A stretch of DNA of 64,000 bases from Letharia columbiana (Eukaryota; Ascomycota; Lecanoromycetes; Lecanorales; Parmeliaceae), in contig NW_023501071.1 in NCBI RefSeq assembly GCF_014066305.1, positions 434,001-498,000 of the forward strand. The letters are read 5' to 3'. Shown piece after piece: positions 35,127 through 47,590 of the stretch. How positions within the stretch are numbered: position 1 is the first letter of the stretch; each line of letters starts with the position of its first letter. A model generated the notes under the pieces. It saw only the letters and a list, made by a program, of their open reading frames with translations. It was not told the origin of the DNA and searched no databases. The translations under genes were made by a program, and so were the position numbers.

Positions 35127-35714
35127 TTAGTATATATAAAAGAATAAGATAGAATTAATTTAAAAAATCTTAAATTTATATATATAGTTAATTATAAATT
35201 CGAGTTCGTTACGCTCTTTAATTAAATTAACTAAGTTAGCTCGCTAGCCCTCTCGCGTCTTCTTATTAAAAAAATAGATATATATTATTCACATATAGAA
35301 TAACTTTTTTATTTTCTATTAAAATTTTGAGATTTTTTTTTAAGTTATATAAATAAAAAAAGAATTCTTAAATTTAATCTTATACTTATTAAAGCGTAAG
35401 AAATTTAAATATCGCTTATTAAAGTTCGCTTATCAAATTTATTAATAGCTCTAATAAAAGAATAGATATATATTATTTAATTTTAGAATAATCTTTCTAT
35501 TTTCTATTAAAACTTTAGAATTTTTTTTTTAAATTATAGTCTATAGCTTACACTTTTTAAGTATAAAAAATTTCAAAATTTAATCGTATAATTTTTTAAA
35601 GATATAGAATTCAAATATCGCTTCTAAATCGCTTTTAAAGATCGCTTACTAAATTTACTCGATAGTTCTAATTAAATAAAATAGTTATAAATTTAATTTA
35701 TAAATCTTTACTCG
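35127..35714 (+). mobile_element. short non-autonomous Helitron, 588 bp, in gypsy-2
   Basis: 5' TTAGTATATATAAAAG, 3' ...TCTTTACTCG. Host A 35,126, T 35,715. Excision gives AGAATATTATTATTAATAT, colinear with gypsy-1 AGAATATCTTCGTTAATAT, so no target duplication. Confidence 0.8.
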
Positions 35715-36391
35715 TTATTATTAATATAATTAGAGAAATCTATTTCGAGTATAATATTCTTTAATTTATCGAAATAGTATAGAATTAAAACTCTTATAAT
35801 AATTATCTTTCAATAAATAAGAGATTTTCTAATAAAATAATATTAGAAGTTATAAAAGCTAATAAAGATTTATATCTTTTTTAATTTAATAAAGTTAGAT
35901 TTTTTCATAATAGCTTAAACTTTAAAAAAAATCTATTTTAAGATTATTAATTTAAATAAAAGATGTAAAAACTTTTTCTCTTAAATATAAAATTTAATTC
36001 CTTTATAATTTTTTAAAAATCTTTTAAATATTTATTACGTATTTATAAATAAAAATATTATTAAATAGATTTAATAGAAGTCGTTTAAATATTTAAATAA
36101 AAATATTATTTATATAATATTAATAGATAGCTAGATTATTAATTAGTTTTAAAAAAAGTATTTAATACTTATATATATTACGAAAGATAACGAATATTAT
36201 AAAATTCTCGTAATTAAGATATATATATAATTTAGTAAATATAGCTATAATATCTAATTAAATAAGATATTTATAATTTCAAATTCTTATAAAAATCTTA
36301 TCTATTAATAAAATTAAATATCGATTTCTCTTAATAATAGCATTTAGCCTTCGATAGTCTATAGAAAAGTATAAGTTTTTATTAATTTCTT

Positions 36392-36469
36392 AATTAATAG
36401 ATATAGAGGATATAGATAAAATATAACTAAAGTATTATTAAACTCTCCTCTATCTATATTTCATTAATT
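36392..36469. repeat. inverted repeat at the gypsy-2/gypsy-3 junction
   Basis: Arms AATTAATAGATATAGAGGA (36,392-36,410) and the complement of 36,446-36,469, which is similar with a small insertion. Position marks the end of gypsy-2 homology; origin unknown. Confidence 0.45.
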
Positions 36470-38822
36470 ATTATTCTTATCTCTACTTTTCTATTTATAC
36501 TTATACTTAAAATTAACTCTAGAGTTTCTTTAAATTAAGAATTTTCTCTAAGAATTATTTATTATAATTTTTAATTAAGATAAAAGATAATAAGATAATT
36601 TTTTATTTCGAAAGAGAATTAATCGTAATAAGAGTTAATATCTTAGATTAAAAGACGTTATAAATATAAAATATAGCTAATAACTTTAATTAATAATTAT
36701 ATTTTATAACTTTATTAATCTTAAAAGAACTATATCGCTTATTATTTAACTTATAAAAAAAGCGTATTAAGATAATATTTTTACTATCTAAAAATACTAT
36801 CTCTTCTTTCTTAAATTTAATATTATCTTAGTATTTATTCATTTATTCAATTATTCTCTTCTCAAATATTATTTATTATTTTATAAAAAAAGAAAAATAC
36901 TTTATATATTTAATAATATCGTCTACTTTTATAGTATTAAGATATTATTTATAGAGTTATAATTCGTCATATTAGAATAAAAATTTATACGAGAATTAAA
37001 ACTCTTTTTTATAAAAAATAATATAACTTCTATTAATATTAAGACGCTATTATAATTAGAGAACTTCGTTATAGAAATTTATTTAGAATAATTATCTTAT
37101 ATATAATTATAATATATTTAAAGATTTTATTTAAAATCTTAATTAATCTTTTTCGTCTAACTATTAATCTTAAGAAAAAAAGCTATAAATAATTTAATCT
37201 CGATCTTAAGTCTTTTATAAAATAACTTCTATACTATAGCTATAAATTATAAATCTCTATCTAATATAATTAAAGCGAGAAATTTATATAATCGAAAGAC
37301 TTTTTTTATTAAGTATTTTTATTATAATCTCGAAGTTAATACTTTTATTAATAGCGACTATAAAAATATAATAGCGTTCTTTTATAAGTCTATTAATAAT
37401 AATCTAAATAGTATTATAATTATTAGATTTCGAGAGATCTATAACGAGATTTATTTTTATATCTTATTATCTCTATTAGAAAATAGATAGCAATAAAAAA
37501 AGCTATATTATCGCTATTTTAAAGCTTTTATTCTCTAATAAGTATAGTAATCTTTTATATAAATAACGATGTTAGCTCTTATTTCTCTTTAAAAATACTC
37601 TCTTTTAAATAACTTATAAGTATAGATTATATTAAATTAATCGCATATAATAAATCTCGCGAATTAATTCGATATAGTAGTTTTTCGAGATTTAGAATAT
37701 ATCTTTATAATAGAGAATATCGTTATTAACGAAGTATTTAGATTATATAATATTATAGATTTTTTCTTTTAACTTAATTTAGTATTATAAATTACGAAAT
37801 AAAGTTTATTCTCTTTATTTCTTTAAATAATTTATTAATAAATTAAATTATTTATTACTTAAATATTAATATTATCTAATTTAAAATATTTAGAGATTAA
37901 AATTATTTAGAGATTAAATTCATTTAATACTATTATTATATTCATTTATTATTTAGATTAAGAGATTTAGAATTAATTATTCTAATAAATATATCGATTT
38001 TAATATTTTACTAACTCTTTCTATAGATAATTTTAATATTAAATTTAAATAATATATCGAGATATCTTATTTAACGATAATTTAAGTCTTATTTATTTAT
38101 AAAGTATATAAAACTATTATAGTCGATAAAGATTTTAATAGAAATTTTAATATATTCTAACTTCGATCTTTAATATTCTAGATTATAAATTATAATAAAA
38201 AGTTCTTTATTATAAATATAATAATTATACTTAATCGAAGTTAGATTTCTACTATAATAAATAGTCGAGAAAAAAAATTATATTATTATTATATTAGAAG
38301 AGAACGCTATTATTAATATAATTAAAAGAATCGATTTTTAATATAATATCTTTTATTATATTAAAGTATTATAAAATTAATATTATAATAATTACATTTT
38401 TAAATAGTAAGAGTAATATTTAATAGATAAAGAATTATTTAAAATCGTATTCTTCTTAATTAGCTAAATAATTAATTAAACGATTTTAAAAAAGCTCTTA
38501 ATAAAATGTCTATAGAAGTTATAAAATTCTAAAAATATTTAAACTTATTTAAAATTAATTAGAATAAAATAATTTATAATAATTTATATTTTAATTAAGT
38601 TTATTCGTAGTCTATTAGTCGAAATTAATAAATGGATAAATTTAATTTTCTAAATATAAAATTCGCATCTAAAAATATCGATTTAAAGATTAACGTTTTA
38701 TAACTTCTAAAGTATTTAATAAATATATTAAATATAATCTTTCTTTAATTTACTATAGATTAAAATATTATTTTAATATATTTAATAAGTTAAACTTATT
38801 AATATATTAAAATAAGACGTTA

Positions 38823-41800
38823 TTAGTATATATAAAAGAATAAGATAGAGCTAAGCTTAAAAATCTTAAATTTATATATATAGTTAATTATAAATTTAAG
38901 GTTATTACGTCTTTTAACTAGACTAACTAAGTTAGCTCGCTAGCCCTCTCGAGCTTTCTTATTAAAAATTTATATATAGAAGTTTTATACTCTAAAATAA
39001 CTAGCTCTCTATAAATACTATTTCTTTATAATTTCGTAAATTATAGAGCTTAGTATACGCTTTCTAACGCTATAAAAATAATAAAGTTTAACTTACTATT
39101 AATAGATTAAATAGATATTTAAATATAATAGTTATAATAGTTATATTAAACGCGTTCGAAATTAATTAATAATCCTTTCATCTATTTATATAATTATATT
39201 TCTTCTATAATTCTACTAATTTATTAATTATAAATAAATTCGCTCTCGATATCTCTCGTCTAAATATTACTAAGTATCTAAGATATATATTTCTTTTACT
39301 CGTCTTTTAAATTTCTTATTAACGTTCTTAGACTATCTCTCGATAAATTCGCTATTATTAGTAATCGAGGCCGTAAGCGAGTTTAATAGCTATCTACTAC
39401 TACTTATAAACGCGTTAAAAGACTCTTAAAAAGAGTTTAAATAAATATATTCTTCTTTATATACTTCTTCTAAGCTAGCGATAGTGCCTTTTAATCTAGC
39501 GATACTACCTTCTAAGACGCGTCTTTCTCTTCTATTTATTTATACTTAAAAACGCGTTAAAAGACCCTTAAAAAAGAGCCCGAACGAATTTATAGCTATC
39601 GTCTTTCTCTATATACTTCTTCTAAGCTAGTAATATTCGATTAGTTATTTAGTTAATACTATCTATTCTATTAGCTTAATAATTTACTTAATTAGATTAT
39701 TAATTAATTACTTAATTATTTACTTAGTTAATTACTTAGTTAGCTATTTAGCTAGAGTACTTAATTAAATAAGAGAAGAAACTATAATAGATGAATACGA
39801 AGAATATTACGAAGAATATTATAAATATAGTTAATAGCAGTAATAATATAATAGATTTACTCTCTATAATCTTATATTAATTTATTTAGCTAAGATAAGA
39901 GAAGTTACTATAGTAAATAAATGCGAAGAATACTATAAAGAATATTACGGAGAAACTAAGCGGTAGTCTTTCTCCTCTATTTATTCGTATTTAAAAACGC
40001 GTTAAAAGGCTCTTAAAAAGAGCTCGAATAAATTCACAGTCATCGTCTTTCTCTATATACTTCTCTTAAGTTAGCGATACTTTATTAATCGCTTAGTTAA
40101 TACTATTTACTCTATTAGCTTAATAATTTACTTAATTAAATCGTTAATTAGTTACTTAGTTATTTACTTAGTTAGTTACTTAGTTAGCTACTTAGCTAGA
40201 GTACTTAATTAAATAAGAAAAGAAACTATAATAGACGAATACGAAGAATACTATAGAGAATATTACGAATATAGTTAATAGTAATAGTAATAATATATAC
40301 TAGAGCGCGAATTATTTAATAGTAAAAAGCTAGCTAAGTATTATAGAAATACTAAGAATATCGCTATAATTAAATATATTTACGATACTATATTTAATTA
40401 ATTCTTCGAATTCTTCTTATAACGATATCTAAGAAATAGATTATATCGTCGATTAATCTTAGAATATATAAAATTCTCTATAGTCTTATAACTATTATAT
40501 CGAATTATAATAGATATTACTAAGTAGATATATATATTATAATTAAATATTAATCGTTCTAAGAAGACTAAGCGAGACTCGTTCTACACCTAAGAGTATA
40601 TATTCTCGAGAGCGTTAAGTAACTGCTTATAACGTATCCCGTCGTCGTTATCGTCCTCGTTCTCGTCGTCCTCGTCCTCGTTGTCTTTATTCTTATCGTT
40701 CTTATTTTTTACTCGTAGTAATAATATCGATAATATCGTTATATAGCTTTAGAATAGTGTTGTATTCATAGAGAATCCGAGTATCTTTCAGCTATTCTAT
40801 CGTATCTTAAAGCTCTTTATCTCGCTCTACTTATTAAATATAAATAGAATTCTTCGAATAATAAGTATCGTAGTCTTATTAAGTAGAAAGACTATAATCT
40901 CGATATAAATTTTATACGTTAAAGGTTGAACGTTATATAGAATCTTAATAGCGAAATTAGAGATTATCATATCGATAAGAAGAATTAAAGAGAAGTCTAG
41001 TAGATGATTTATTAAAGCCTTCGAATATATATTAAGAAGATCTATAAGATGTTATAGACTAAGATTAATAGCGTATTATTATATTATAAAGTATAAAATC
41101 TCGACGTTACTATAAATTTTATTAATTTCTCTAAAATTATAGCTAATTTTAAAAGCGTAATTAAGAGAGAGTATACTTATTTTTCTATTATTAACTATTT
41201 TTTTAATAACGATTTATACTACGTATAATAGTAGAAGAAGAGATATTATAATCGAAAAGAGTTAATTAAAATATAATTTATAGAGATAGAATTCTTTTAA
41301 AGAAGAAATAAAGAGAGACGGAGATAAAGTTAAGATTATTAATAAAATTTAATATTCGTAGCTAAGAAATTTAGTTACTTCTCGAATAGATATCTAACTT
41401 TCTCGATTTAGATCTTAATAATACTTTTTAAAACTTATCGATAGAAAGAAAGCTAGCTTTTTAATAATAGGTCTACTCTTTACGATCTTATATTAATTCA
41501 TTTAGCTAGAGTAAGAGAAGTTACTATAGCAAGTAAATGCGAAAAATACTACGAAGAATACTGCGAAGAAATTAAGTGGTAATAAGGCTACTATCGTTAA
41601 GAATACGACTTAGCTCTTTAAGATCTCATATTATATACTCTCTACGATTCTATATTAAATTATTACTTAATAAGCGAAGAATACTACTATAACTTAATTT
41701 ATTATCTCTATTATATTAATATAGTATATTATTATTATAATAATATTATAAGAGAAGAATCTATTACGATAATTATAGTTAATTAAGCCTCTATAGAAAA

Positions 41801-42203
41801 AATATTAAACGATTTATATTTAAATAAAATAAAATCGTTCGATATCTTACTCTAATAGCTATTTTATTATTCGAAAGATTTTATTACGATAAAAGATAAT
41901 ATAGAATTTATATTACTAATTAATATATTATCTTTATTTCTTTTCGATATTTTAATACTTCTTACTATAAGAATATAGCCTTTCTCTATTTTTTATAGAT
42001 AATTATTATAAATTAATTTTTTATACTCGATATACCTTTCTAATTAGGCCTTAGCGCGTCTCTCTTCGTATATATATATTTATATATAGATTAAAAACGT
42101 ATAGTAAGCGATTAGAGTTCGATTTAACTTAGAGCTAAGACTAAAACTCGATTTAACTTAAAAAAATCTAACTTCATAAATTTAATTCATAGGTCTTTAC
42201 TTG
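38823..42203 (+). mobile_element. Helitron B3, 3,381 bp, in gypsy-3
   Basis: 5' TTAGTATATATAAAAG, 3' palindrome ATAAATTTAATTCAT and GGTCTTTACTTG. Host A 38,822, T 42,204. Contains the Helitron N-terminal coding block (39,330-39,520), a tandem duplication (39,530-39,965 and 39,966-40,270, both with AAAACGCGTTAAAAG and short EYYE-type runs) and an extra segment (about 40,280-41,470) absent from B1, B4 and B5. Confidence 0.75.
40280..41470. other. extra 1.2-kb segment inside Helitron B3
   Basis: Not present at the equivalent place in the other B-type Helitrons. It is flanked by related sequences at 39,830-39,910 and 41,460-41,550. Contains a TCGTC/CTCGT tract (40,635-40,700), acidic (Asp/Glu/Asn) if read on the minus strand, Ser/Leu-rich on the plus strand. 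Plus-frame stretches LERELFNSKKLAKYYRN and later are rather open. It could be a part of the Helitron protein lost elsewhere, or captured DNA. Confidence 0.45.
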
Positions 42204-45114
42204 TTTATATATTACTAAAATAAGATAAATTTATTTATTAAACTAAATAAAAGAAGTTAATATTTATATACTTTTAAAAACGTTATAAAAGTAATAAAGA
42301 TTTTCGCTATTAAGATTTATATAAAGTTTATTAAATATAACGATAATATTAAGTTATATTAGATATTTATAACTCTAAAGCTTTATTAAGACTTTCTCTA
42401 TTAAGAGAATAAAGTATTTATTTCTTTTAATAATTTTATTTAATTTTTAATAATCTATATAGAAGCGAAGTTCTTTATTTAATTTCTTAGTAAAGAGTAT
42501 AAATAAAGCGAATAATACTTTACTAAAAAGAAAATTCTCTTTTTAAATTCCTATCGAGGTATTTCTTTATTTCTTCGATTTTATAAATTTAATATATAGT
42601 AAATTTAACTCTTTAAAAGCTTAATTTTAAAGTCTTCTTCTAGAGATCTTAATTTATATTTATATCCTTTATAAGAAGATAATTTCTTTATCTTAAAGCG
42701 ATTAAATATATTTAGATAGTTATAATATTTAAAGAGAGATTTTTTCTATATATTAATCTTAAATAAAATTTATATTTTATATATTTTAACTATATTAAAG
42801 CGATAGAAATATTTAATTTTCTTTTAAGAATCGTATAAATATATAATATCTTATTTAGTATATAAAGTTAGCGAGATTTTATCTTTTATTATCGTTAATA
42901 TTAATAATTAATAATTAATATTACGACTATAGCGATAAAAGTATATTATATTAATTTTATAAATATTAAAAAATAGAGAGTCTTTAATACTTATAATTTG
43001 AGTCAAATAAAATAATACTATTTTCTTTCTTCTCTATAAAGAAGATATTTTCACTAATTTTAATAAATTAGAATTATACTTAAAACTACTTATCTCTTTT
43101 TTAAAAAGATATATAAATATTAATAGTCTCTTAAAAATAATTTTATAATTAATAATAGAGAGTATAATAATTAATAATAAAGAGATATTATCTATAGTAA
43201 ATAATATTCCTTTATATTTATAATATTTCGAGATAAAAAGAATCTTATTCTTTATTATATCTAGAATTATCTTTTATTTATTTATTTATAATTTATTTAA
43301 TATTATATTATAACTAAATAAAGCGATTAATATTAAATATATTATTTCTCTATAATCGTCGATATCTAGTCTAGAGAGTATCTAATATATATTTAATTTT
43401 AAATTTTTTTTATATTATAATCTTATAAGTTTAGGCCTATAAATTAAATTTATAATCTATATTTTTAATTAGAACTATTATTATTAAATAATTCTTAATA
43501 GTATATAATTTTAATATAATATAAAGTTATTTCATTAATCTATATAATATATAGATATATATATATAAAGAGAGGCGCGCTAAGGCCTAATTAGAAAGAT
43601 ATATCGAGTATAAAGAATTAAATAGAGAAAGGCTATATTCTTATAGTAAGAAGTATCGAAATATCGAAAAGAAATAAAGATAACGTATTAGTTAGTAGTG
43701 TAAATCTTATAATATCTTCTATCGTAGTAAAATCTTTCGAATAATGAAATAGCTATAGATATCGAACGGTTTTAATTCGTCTAAATATATATCGTTCGAT
43801 ATTTCTTTTATAGAGATCTAATTAGCTATAATTATCGTAGTAGATTCTTCTTTATTATTATAGTAATATATTATATTAATATAATAAGAATAATAGATTA
43901 AGTTATAGTAATATTCTTCGCTTACTAAGTAATAATTTAATGTGAAATCGTAGAGAGTATATAACGTAGGATCTTAAAGAGCTAAGCCGTATTCTTAACG
44001 ATAGTAATCTTATTATCGCTTAGTCTCTTAGCGTATATAGAAAACGTTGAAATACTTGACACTGAGATTCTTATATACACCTTATTAAAAGTAGTACTAA
44101 GTAGATGAATCTTCTCTTATATCGTATTCTATCATCTTTTTTATTATATTTAAAAGCTTCTATATATCTCGCTTAGTTAATTCTTAATATTTTATCTTAA
44201 TATTTCGAAATACCTCTTAATTAACGTAGTTAGAGCCTCTCTTTATTATTAATCTCTTCTTTAGCTAGATAGTTTAAGAGGCCTAAAAAAAGCGTTCTTT
44301 TATATTAAAGTAATTTATTAAGAATAGCTAGCTAAGTCTTAGTAATAGTTAATTAAATGTAATTATCCTCGCTTTTAAACTTAAAGACTCTTATATTAAA
44401 GCCGTTTATAAATATATAATTCTAAAAGATATATAAGTTTAACGAGCTATAGTAATAGATAGAGTTAAGGTTTAATAACGGCGATAGAAGAAAGAATAAG
44501 AGATAAAGATAATTAAATATAATAAAGAGGAGATTAGACGTCGTTTTATTAAAGAGCGTCGATTAAGAGTTATTTAAAATAAGTTAATTATTTTAGACGT
44601 AGAGAAATTAAAGACGAAGGAATAGATTAATAATCTATTTTTAAATCTATTAACTACTCTACGAGTTAATAAATATCTAAAATAATTTATAAACCTCGAA
44701 GTTTAGAGACTTAACGTATTTAGTATATTATTATTTAAATAAATACTTATTAAGATAATTAAGAAAAGAGATAATTACTTTAAGAGCTGAAAACTCGTTA
44801 GCTATATAATTAGTATATATTCTATTTATAGTAGAGTTATACGAATTCTATAATTAATTAATAATCTTTTCGAGATTAAATAAGATAAGGCTATTAAAGT
44901 TATTACTTAGAAAGTCGATAATTAAAAGTCTAAATTAACTATAAAGATCGAGATCTCAGCTAAAATCGATAAGTCTCTATAAAAATCTACGTCTACGTTA
45001 GTAAAAGAATCTATATTAATTAATAGACTTACTTAAACGAATAGACTACTAAATAGAGTAAGAATTAAAGCGAATATACTTTAAACTATTAATAACTTTA
45101 ATAAAGAGCTATTT

Positions 45115-45215
45115 AATTATTAATAGTATTATAATACTCGCTATAGAAATAAGAATAACTAATATTTCGTCGATTACTCTAATAAATATTATAATATAAA
45201 TTATACTTAATAGTC
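45115..45215 (+). pseudogene. possible zinc-knuckle block of a gag/ORF1-like protein in T-2
   Basis: Codons read N-Y-stop-stop-Y-Y-N-T-R-Y-R-N-K-N-N, with further Tyr at regular spacing. Reversing RIP (TAT from TGT or CAT, TAA/TAG from CAA/CAG) would give C-x2-C-x4-H and a second Cys/His cluster, as in retroelement gag zinc knuckles. The spacing after the His is not canonical, so this is suggestive only. Confidence 0.35.
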
Positions 45216-45589
45216 TTTTTAAAGTAAGATTATAGTAAATAGTAAATTAAATATATTAATCTATCGGCTTTCTACTAGACTATATAATTTCTAAGTCTAT
45301 AATTAAGACGCTATAGATATCGACCTATAAAAGTCTCTTTAGAAGATTAAAAGAGAGGAGGCTAAGGGCGAAAGAGAAGAAGCTATCGACTTTATAGCGA
45401 GATATATAATCTTTAATAAGTAGTAGCTAAAAATACGATTAGCTAAATCTATAATGAATTCTATAAAATAAATAGTTTTATATTAATAGTAGTAAAGACC
45501 TTCTTAGTTTATAGTATATTCGTCTATATATTAATAAGAATATTAATTACTAAAATCTTAGTTATAATTATTATATACTTCGTCTTCTT

Positions 45590-45664
45590 CTTAAGCGTAT
45601 TTATCTTAAGCGTATCTACCTTAAGCGTATTTACCTTAAGCGTATTTACTTTAAGCGTATACTC
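45590..45664 (+). repeat. 15-bp coding-type tandem repeat, 5 units
   Basis: CTTAAGCGTATTTAC with transition variants. In the gag-like frame it reads (stop/Q)-A-Y-L-P/S, i.e. a QAYLP pentapeptide repeat before RIP. Confidence 0.75.
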
Positions 45665-47306
45665 TATAGCTATTATAGCTATCTTAAGCGTATATCTTAA
45701 TATATATTTAATAATTTACTTCTACTTCTTCTCTTACTCTTATTTAAAGCTTAAGTTTTATAGATAAATCGAATTTAGATTATTTAATTATAAAGTAATT
45801 CTTTAAGTGAAAGAGGTCTTAAGTCTTTAAGGCGATATAAAAGAATAAGATCTTAGAGGTAAAATGTATTACTAATATAAATATATGAATAATTAAGTAT
45901 CTAAAAGTAATAAAAAATTCTATATCTATTATATATCGTATTATTATATAATTAAGAATTTCTAATACTTTAGCTAAAGACTTTAAAATAAACTTAAAAA
46001 TATTTAAGTTTTAATAGCGATAGATAAAAATCTTAATAAATTTAAAGTAATAATAGTAATAGTAAATATAGTTTAATCTTTAAAATCTATCTAAATATCG
46101 CACTTATTAAAAGCCTTATTTAACTTTCTTATATTCGTCTTAAAGATATAGCCTTTTATAGTATTATACTTAAAATACTCTCTTAAAAAGCAATCGTATC
46201 GACTTCTCCTCACGATATATCGTAAGAAATTACTAAAGTTTCTCTTAGAATTAAGACTATATCTTATAAAAGTATCTTTAAACTTATATCTTTAAGACGC
46301 TAAAAGAGAGTTCGATAAAATTGAAATCTAATAAATAGAGAGATAGATATTAAATCTCGTAATTATATTAACGAATTATCTTCTTAATATAAGAATTATA
46401 ATATATATTAATATTATCTATAATAATAATACTACGATAGACTAAAAAGATATCGTAGTAAGATAATAACTCGTTAATTAATTATTAAAAGAAGATCTTA
46501 ATATTAAATTACTTCTTCTTAAATCTAGTATAGAGTAGATATCTATTTATTATATATATCAAAAATCTACTTTAAAAACGTTCTTTTCTTAAATTTATAT
46601 AATATCGACCGTCCTAATTAATAAAAGTATAGACTCTATATCGCTAGTCTATAAATTTTATTAAATAACGTCTTATCTATAAAGACTAGTTACTCTATAA
46701 TTATATAAAAAAGCTTTATAATCCAATATAAATAAAGCTTTTTATTCTATTAATATTTGACTTTTTAATTAATCTTCTTATTTAAGCGTCTTTTTTTAAG
46801 AGTTCTTAATATCGTAACTAATATATAAATAAACCTTACTTCTTTTAAAGAAACTAGACTATCTCTTTCTATATAACCTATAACTGATCTTCGAGGTACT
46901 TAATAAAAGAGTCTTTAATAATTAAGTAAAGCTTATGAGAAGTATCTTTAAAGCGAAACTATAGCTTATAAATCGAGTTATATATAAAGAGACTTTCTTA
47001 AATATTATAGATCGTTTATATATAATAATAAACGTTTTAAATAATAGTATTAAATCTTTAATATAGAAGTAATAAATAAATAATTCTAGATCGAATAGGC
47101 GGAGATAAGCCCCTTCTATCGATTATTATAAGAGATATTTCGAAATAATAGAAATTAGCTAAGCGAGATATATAGAAGCTTTAAATATAATAAGGAAGGT
47201 GGTAGAATACGATATAGAAGAAGATTCATCTACTCAGTACTACTTTTAATAAAGTGTGTGTGAGAATCTCAGTGCCAAGTATTTCAACGTTTTCTGCACA
47301 CGCTAA

Positions 47307-47590
47307 TCTCCGTAGTATTCTCCGTAGTATTCTCCGTAGTATTCTCCGTAGTATTCTCCGTAGTATTCTCCGTAGTATTCTCCGTAGTGTTCTCCGTATG
47401 TTTCTCGTAGTGTTCTCCGTAGTGTTCTCCGTAGTGTTCTCCGTAGTGTTCTCCGTAGTATTCTCCGTAGTGTTCTCCGTAGTATTCTCCGTAGTAGTAT
47501 TCTCCGTAGTATTCTCCGTAGTATTCTCCGTAGTATTCTCCGTAGTATTCTCCGTAGTATTCTCCGTAGTGTTCTCCGTAGTATTCTCCG
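47307..47590. repeat. 12-bp minisatellite TCTCCGTAGTAT/TCTCCGTAGTGT, about 24 units
   Basis: Nearly perfect head-to-tail array in Helitron B5, the complement of GAATACTACGGA, which codes Glu-Tyr-Tyr-Gly in the Helitron frame. Units differ mainly by TG versus TA at one place, the exact RIP change; one unit has a 3-bp insertion. Long open frames here on both strands are products of the repeat, not genes. Confidence 0.9.

Larger units (their letters stand above)
44047..47306 (+). mobile_element. T-2, 3.26-kb element with inverted terminal repeats and a gag-like relic
   Basis: Left end TTAGCGTATATAGAAAACG and right end (complement) TTAGCGTGTGCAGAAAACG stay parallel for about 165 bp, more loosely to about 230. 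Between them a plus-strand frame shows a Cys/His-rich block (45,115-45,215), consistent with zinc knuckles once TAT is read as former TGT/CAT. It then shows an Arg/Lys/Glu segment and five 15-bp repeats (45,590-45,664). From about 45,840 the sequence matches T-1 and no protein is recognised. Class unresolved: long inverted ends suggest a DNA transposon or a DIRS-like element, the zinc knuckles a retroelement gag. Flanks TCTC/TCTC; comparison with relatives supports at most a 2-bp duplication. Confidence 0.6.

Noticed and set aside
47307..47590. CRISPR-like array
   Set aside because: Units are directly adjacent 12-mers without unique spacers, in eukaryotic transposon DNA.
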